Origin: Actinomycetaceae bacterium
Lineage (GTDB): Bacteria > Actinomycetota > Actinomycetes > Actinomycetales > Actinomycetaceae
Reading direction: 5' to 3'
Assembly: GCA_030540715.1 (NCBI GenBank)
Contig: JAUNVQ010000020.1
Span: forward strand, 1 to 50,555
Length of the DNA stretch: 50,555 nt
The notes below the pieces were generated by a model. That model was given only the letters and a program-made list of their open reading frames with translations, was not told the DNA's origin and ran no database searches. Both the position numbers and the translations under genes were made by a program. This document shows, one piece after another, positions 45,710 through 50,555 of this stretch (its first letter is position 1; each line of letters begins with the position of its first letter).

Positions 45710-47428
45710 GTGAATACACCAAATCGATCCCGTAAAGACGCTTTTACACACGATCCTCACAAGTCGGGGGATGCTTCCCACGTGCAACAACAACCAGTGA
45801 CTTCCAGTGCTTCAGGCTACAAGGCCAGCCGTGATGGCCCTGGCACGCCACACAGTTCAACACACACTCCACCACCTGCCGATGGGCAGCCTTCCGCTGG
45901 TGATGACAGTGACCTGATCCTTGAAGATGACTCGTTGGATGAGCTTTCTGACCTTGCACTTCTTGGTGGGGAAGTTCCAGCAGAACTTAAGGACTTTGCC
46001 CTTGATGACGGTGACGATTTTGCTTTTGCTGGGGATGAATCCTTTACAGATACCACAGATGAACGCCTGCCAGTTATCGCCGTAATCGGTCGCCCCAATG
46101 TGGGGAAATCATCGTTGGTGAACCGCATTGTGGGGAGCCGTGTTGCCGTTGTGCAGGATATTCCAGGGGTGACCCGTGACCGTGTTCGCTATAAGGCACA
46201 GTGGGCGGGACGAGACTTTTTTGTGCTGGATACTGGTGGCTGGGAGCTCAATGTTAAAGGTATCGACCATCTGGTTGCTGACCAGGCTCAGCGTTCGATT
46301 GCGCGCGCCGATATTGTGCTGTTGATTGTTGATGCAGTGGTGGGGATTACCGATGCTGATGAACAGCTTGCAAAAATTGTGCGTCGCAGTGGTAAACCGT
46401 GCCTGCTCGTAGCCAATAAGGTTGATTCAGCTAGTCAAGAACCTGAAGTGTGGGCACTGTGGGCGTTAGGGCTTGACACGCCCTACCCGGTGTCGGCTTT
46501 ACACGGTCGCGGTATGGGCGACATGCTGGATGCGGCGATGAGGATTTTACCAGAAGAATCCGAGGTTGAAGAATATGACCTTGCTGATGAACCAGCACGT
46601 GTAGCCCTTGTGGGACGCCCCAATGTGGGGAAGTCATCACTGCTCAACGCCCTTGTGGGCGAGGACCGAGTCGTCGTTGATTCCGTGGCAGGCACGACGC
46701 GCGACCCTGTTGATGAACTGGTGGAACTTGAACACACCGACTGGGTGTTTGTTGATACCGCCGGGATTCGCCGCCGAATGCACAAATCACGCGGAGCAGA
46801 TTTTTATGCCTCTATTCGCACAAATAAGGCTATAGCTGATGCCGATGTGGTGATGGTGCTGCTTGATGCAACAGAAACGATTTCCGAGGGCGATATTCGC
46901 ATTATCAACACTGTGCTTGACGAAGGGAAAGCCCTGGTGTTAGTCAATAACAAGTGGGATGAGGTTGATGAGCTTCGCCAGCGTGAACTGCTGCGCGAAA
47001 CGGAGCTGGATCTTCGCCACGTCACCTGGGCACCGCATATCAATATTTCGGCGAAAACAACGTGGCACACCAACCGTATTGAAAAAGCACTTGTCACTGC
47101 GTTTAACGGGTGGACTACTCGTGTGCCAACAGGTGAACTCAATGCTTTTATGGGACAGCTTCAATCTGCGCAGCCTCACCCGGTGCGCGGAGGGAAACAG
47201 CCGCGTATCCTTTTTGCTACTCAAGCCCGCACTGCGCCACCAACAATAGTGCTGTTTACAACTGGTTTTATTGATGCAACCTATCGACGTTTTATTGAAC
47301 GTAAACTACGTGAACAATTTGGTTTTGAGGGTGCTCCAATGCGTATGAATATGCGTATTCGTGAACGGCGTGGGCGCAGCGGTGGCCGTGGCAAGAGGGG
47401 CAGCCGGGGTGGCTCACAACGTCGCTAA
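45710..47428 (+). CDS. der: Ribosome-associated GTPase Der (EngA) with a long N-terminal extension
   Basis: Tandem-GTPase needed for 50S ribosome assembly. Two G domains are clear, with G1 motifs GRPNVGKSS beginning at residues 127 and 302, G3 DTGG and DTAG, and G4 NKVD and NNKWD, then a KH-like C-terminal domain ending in a basic GRGKRGSRGG tail. Length 572 residues, against about 440 for bacterial Der. The extra is at the N-terminus: about 120 residues, Ser/Pro/His/Gly-rich first (to about 60), then strongly acidic (EDDSLDELSDL, ALDDGDDFAF). Start GTG at 45710; the Shine-Dalgarno is poor (ACAGG directly before it), and TAGACT 6 bp upstream could be a leaderless -10. It lies 12 bp before gluQ. 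Confidence 0.95.
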   Translation: MNTPNRSRKDAFTHDPHKSGDASHVQQQPVTSSASGYKASRDGPGTPHSSTHTPPPADGQPSAGDDSDLILEDDSLDELSDLALLGGEVPAELKDFALDDGDDFAFAGDESFTDTTDERLPVIAVIGRPNVGKSSLVNRIVGSRVAVVQDIPGVTRDRVRYKAQWAGRDFFVLDTGGWELNVKGIDHLVADQAQRSIARADIVLLIVDAVVGITDADEQLAKIVRRSGKPCLLVANKVDSASQEPEVWALWALGLDTPYPVSALHGRGMGDMLDAAMRILPEESEVEEYDLADEPARVALVGRPNVGKSSLLNALVGEDRVVVDSVAGTTRDPVDELVELEHTDWVFVDTAGIRRRMHKSRGADFYASIRTNKAIADADVVMVLLDATETISEGDIRIINTVLDEGKALVLVNNKWDEVDELRQRELLRETELDLRHVTWAPHINISAKTTWHTNRIEKALVTAFNGWTTRVPTGELNAFMGQLQSAQPHPVRGGKQPRILFATQARTAPPTIVLFTTGFIDATYRRFIERKLREQFGFEGAPMRMNMRIRERRGRSGGRGKRGSRGGSQRR

Positions 47429-47440
47429 CAGATTGACGCC

Positions 47441-48871
47441 GTGACAATGATCGATTCTGTGAAGCAGACAGCCGATATAAGCGGATCGTCGCGTTGCAGT
47501 GTAGGCAACACCATCAGGTTCGCCACCTTGGGGTGTGACGGCGCAAATGCTGACAGCACAAGCGTTGGCAGCGAATCTGCTAAGAATCCTGGTAGTGGTT
47601 CTAGGAACAATGATGGCACCGGAAACGGCGCTGATTGTCGGGTTGCTAGACGATCCGTCGGTGTTGGCGAAGCGGCTTGCGTCACTTCGATAGGCAGACG
47701 ACCTGCCGGTGGCGCTGGTCGTTATGCGCCTTCACCAACAGGTGACCTGCATTGCGGTAACTTGCGAACGGCGATACTGGCTGCGCTGTGGGCCGCACAG
47801 GATGGCGCCGATTTTATGGTGCGTATTGATGACCTGGAAGGTGTGCGCAAAGACTTTGATGCCCGACAGCTTCACGACCTGTCCCTTATAGGGCTTACCT
47901 GGAACGACAATGTGATGTATCAGTCGCGCAGGCGTGCCCAACACCGTGCGGCCGTTGAGTATTTACGTGAAAAGGGCCTGCTGTTTGAATGCTATTGTTC
48001 ACGTAAAGATATTCGTGACGCCGTCCAGGCTCCACACGGTTTATCTGGTGAACAGTTATATCCGGGAACCTGTGTGAATCTTAGTGAATTTCAGAGGGCG
48101 AAACGCCGTGCTGAATTAGCCGAGCAGGGCCGACGGCCCGCATTGCGCTTACGACCACATGTTGAGCAGTGGACGGTACATGACCAGTTGTTTGGTGATG
48201 TTACCGACACGATTGATTACTGTGTGATTCAGCGCGGTGATGGTTTGCCCGCCTATAATCTGGCGGTGGTTGTTGATGATGACGCCCAGGGTGTAAGCCA
48301 GGTTGTTCGTGGTGATGACCTGCTACATTCCTCCCCGGCGCAAGCCTATATTGCTTACGAGCTTGGGATTTCTCCAGTTGAATACATCCATGTGCCCCTA
48401 GTGGTTAATGACCGTGGGCAACGCCTTGCTAAACGCGATGGCGCGATTACATTGCCACAGCTTGCAGCGCGCGGGATTGATGCCCACGATGTGCTGGTGT
48501 GGATTGCGTACAGTATTGGGGTTCGTTTACCAAAAGATCTGGCTGCACCTGTTGATTCGACCAGGGTTGTGCCTATAGCGGGTAGCGCTGAGCACACAGT
48601 CAATGATCCTGGCAATGACTGCGGTGCCGGTGCTCATACGGATTCTATCGGTAGTAACTCTGCCACTACCAAAGGTGGAAACAGCAAGAATATGGTCACT
48701 CACGGCAGTTCCAGCAATCGTGACGCTCACGTGAGTACCGGTGGTGCTTGTGCAGGTGAGCGTGAGCTTGTCGAGATTAACCAAGAGGTTATTGACTATA
48801 TGATTGCCCACTGGGACCGCAGCAGCCTTTCACGTCAAGCCGTTGTTTTCAGCGCTGACATGCGTCTATAG
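47441..48871 (+). CDS. gluQ: Glutamyl-Q tRNA(Asp) synthetase with N- and C-terminal extensions
   Basis: Truncated glutamyl-tRNA-synthetase paralogue that attaches glutamate to queuosine in tRNA(Asp). The HIGH-type block RYAPSPTGDLHCGNLR is at 94-109, the zinc ligands are CYC and YPGTC around 175-205, and the KMSKS-like RLAKRDGAI is in the second half. The protein has no anticodon-binding domain. Length is 476 residues, against about 300 for family members. The first 93 residues are Ser/Gly/Asn-rich low complexity, where homologues begin within 5-10 residues of the HIGH block, and an Asn/Ser/Gly-rich stretch of roughly 60 residues precedes the last helix (VIDYMIAHWDR). I saw no better start between 47441 and the HIGH block; ATG at 47447 is an alternative. 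Overlaps nothing; follows der by 12 bp. Confidence 0.88.
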   Translation: MTMIDSVKQTADISGSSRCSVGNTIRFATLGCDGANADSTSVGSESAKNPGSGSRNNDGTGNGADCRVARRSVGVGEAACVTSIGRRPAGGAGRYAPSPTGDLHCGNLRTAILAALWAAQDGADFMVRIDDLEGVRKDFDARQLHDLSLIGLTWNDNVMYQSRRRAQHRAAVEYLREKGLLFECYCSRKDIRDAVQAPHGLSGEQLYPGTCVNLSEFQRAKRRAELAEQGRRPALRLRPHVEQWTVHDQLFGDVTDTIDYCVIQRGDGLPAYNLAVVVDDDAQGVSQVVRGDDLLHSSPAQAYIAYELGISPVEYIHVPLVVNDRGQRLAKRDGAITLPQLAARGIDAHDVLVWIAYSIGVRLPKDLAAPVDSTRVVPIAGSAEHTVNDPGNDCGAGAHTDSIGSNSATTKGGNSKNMVTHGSSSNRDAHVSTGGACAGERELVEINQEVIDYMIAHWDRSSLSRQAVVFSADMRL

Positions 48872-48963
48872 GTGAACCCCTCATATGTGCGTGTGCCCTT
48901 GTGCATGGACGTGCCCGCAGGTAGAGCCATTATATGTGTGTACGACCATAAGTGAGCCCCTCA
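48871..48963. repeat. Imperfect short direct repeats downstream of gluQ
   Basis: GGTGAACCCCTCA (48871-48883) and AGTGAGCCCCTCA (48951-48963) match at 11 of 13 bases, 80 bp apart. Both fall in the 155-bp convergent gap. Significance unknown. Confidence 0.4.
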
Positions 48964-49026
48964 GAGTGGATACGTAGATATTGACCAAAGTCAATAAAAC
49001 ACAACAGTTTGTTTGCTTTGAAAGAG

Positions 49027-50555
49027 CTAGCGGGCGCCACCGCCGAAGCCTGCGCCACCACCGGCACTATAACCGCCTCCAGATCCACCTGTACTAGAAA
49101 ATGGGCTTGTCACAGCAGAGATACTACTTGACAGGCTCGCGCCAAAAGCCTGTAAGGGCGGCTGGTAGTCCTGCGATGTCATTGTGCGATAGTGCGCGCC
49201 AAGCAGCCAGGGTGAATTCAGGTGAGAGGAGTCAATATGGAGTTCCTCGGGGTCATATTGTTCAAGGTTTTTGATAAACCGTTGCGACACCCCAAGCAAC
49301 ACCGCATAGGTCATGAACTGGCCCCACACGAGTGAATCTGTGGGTGGTCTGTATTCTAACTGCGTGAAGTCTTCTAGCCAGCGTTTGAGTGCCTGAGTGT
49401 AGGCATGTAGTTCGGCTCCAGCGCGAGTTCTTTTTCGTGTAGCCAGCGAAAACATGACGATAATGATCACGGTTGCAGTCAATACCACAAAATGCAGAAA
49501 CGACCATCCGATCAAAGCTAAACGCAAGGTACCAATAACAGCGAAGAATAATATTCCAGCAAGGAATTGCAACGCATAGGATGCAGCCTGAGCATTATCA
49601 TCACGCAGCCGATAGTGTTTGACCCCGCGTTTACATTGTTTTACCCAATCATCGTAGGCTCGGCGGAACTTTTTTGCGTGTTTTTTTGCGTAGGGGTCAA
49701 TCTGGCTGACAGCAACCTGGTCGCTCCCTTTACCGACGACATCAAACAGCACATATAATGTTTCACGATCGATAGGGTCATCAGGTACTTTATACCTCTG
49801 ACGGTTCGTGGACGTGCGTGCAAGCCTTGCGTCAGCGCTACGCCCAGACTGGTTCGTTACGCCGTCTTGTGCAGTCTCGTCCTGTGCAGGCGGTGTTGGC
49901 CAGATGGTATCCTCATCAGCGCGGCAGCGGTATATTGTAAAGTCTATTTCTCCGGTTTGTTCTCAACGAACATAGCTACCATAGGCCAGATGCACGACCG
50001 CTGTGCTAAAGGAATCGGGACGAATAATACCGAAGTTCTCGTTTGCATGAACAATGATGGGGTGCAGGTCGCGCGGTAAACCGAAAGAAGCATCCAGGTT
50101 GGCCGCAGGGAGGTCGCGCCAATATTTATCTGTAAATGTGGGCTTATATTCACGACCAAACCGCAGGTACACACCAGCCAAGACAAGAATAAGGAACAGA
50201 TATATTCCACCTAAAATCCAATAGCGTAGCCGCAATAAGTTTGCCCTCGTAGCAAACTTTTCTTCCTGTTTCATAATGGAATCACAGTCTGTTATCTCGT
50301 AGAAGTTTGCATCACCAGGAAAAACATTACTTAACCACAGCGGTGGTGTAAGAATACGAATCTCGGCCCACGTTTTTGCACTCACCGCAGGAACATCGGC
50401 CTTCACAACACCTTTTTCTTTGTCGAGGCTTACAGTGCCACTGAGTTCACCGTGACCCCACGCGTGAACATTGCGCCCCGGATGCAGTGCTTCGCCCTCT
50501 GGAATAGGTAAATGGACACGCAGGCTCACATTGTGGGAGTCAACTTCCCATGTCT
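49027..50555 (-). pseudogene. DUF2207 family membrane protein interrupted by an in-frame TGA (N-terminus outside window)
   Basis: One minus-strand frame is open from the window edge to 49966, has a single TGA at 49963-49965, and is then open again without change of frame to the stop at 49027. I translated the 70 codons between the TGA and the next possible start (GTG at 49752) and found no other stop. The first part holds the end of the DUF2207 ectodomain (VHLPIPEGEALHPG), a TM segment (WILGGIYLFLILVLAGVYL) and the conserved EYKPTFTDKYWRDLP; the second part has the two-helix membrane region (LAGILFFAVIGTLRLALIGW and following), the family WLEDFTQLEYRPP and VWGQFMTYAVLLGV, and a Gly-rich GGGYSAGGGAGFGGG tail. 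Function of the family is unknown. This is either a nonsense mutation, a sequencing error, or read-through; TGA is a normal stop elsewhere in the window. Confidence 0.85.

Noticed and set aside
49753-49962. Two separate genes on either side of the TGA
   Set aside because: The frame is unchanged and open across the gap, and the two parts are successive parts of one DUF2207 family protein.

Overview
The window looks like core chromosome of a Gram-positive actinobacterium of moderate G+C. The gene order uvrB ... uvrA ... uvrC-rapZ-yvcK-whiA-gap-pgk-tpiA-secG-tkt and the block xerD-parA-scpA-scpB-pseudouridine synthase-tyrA-cmk-der are classical actinobacterial neighbourhoods. GTG and TTG starts are common, and one gene (tyrA) appears to have a leaderless promoter. 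The gap gene sits beside pgk, and cmk and der are separate genes; as I recall, Bifidobacterium differs on both points. I therefore lean towards an Actinomycetaceae-like organism, but no genus can be fixed from the sequence alone.

Layout. 1-3722 (minus): truncated start of a very large secreted protein built of about 129-residue DUF11-type repeats, with a 55-bp exact repeat at the window edge. 4.1-11.4 kb (plus): coaE with an unusual insertion, a 585-bp stretch without a convincing gene, uvrB, a CtpE-like P-type ATPase, a yybP-ykoY (manganese) riboswitch and terC. 11.8-13.5 kb (minus): a bile-acid/sodium-symporter-family transporter and two overlapping YciI-family genes. 13.6-16.5 kb: uvrA behind a near-perfect actinobacterial SOS box. 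16.9-22.9 kb: an oligopeptide ABC importer operon (lipoprotein, two permeases, one protein carrying both ATPases). 23.2-27.4 kb: long-chain acyl-CoA synthetase (minus), ogt (plus) and type I glutamine synthetase (minus). 27.7-36.5 kb: uvrC, rapZ, yvcK, whiA, then gap, pgk, tpiA, secG, with strong hairpins between some of them. 36.6-38.7 kb: transketolase (minus). 38.9-48.9 kb: xerD, parA, scpA, scpB, RsuA/RluB-type pseudouridine synthase, a small HdeA-like lipoprotein on the other strand, tyrA, cmk, der and a glutamyl-Q-tRNA(Asp) synthetase with odd extensions. 49.0 kb to the end (minus): a DUF2207 membrane protein interrupted by a single in-frame TGA.

Together the genes cover nucleotide excision repair (uvrA, uvrB, uvrC all present) and alkylation repair (ogt), lower glycolysis plus transketolase, nitrogen assimilation, peptide uptake, metal homeostasis, and chromosome segregation and condensation. 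No rRNA, tRNA, IS element, prophage or CRISPR array was recognised. The least ordinary items are the manganese riboswitch with its visible Shine-Dalgarno switch in front of terC, the SOS box at uvrA, the nonsense-interrupted DUF2207 gene, the HdeA-like lipoprotein, and the insertions in CoaE and GluQRS.
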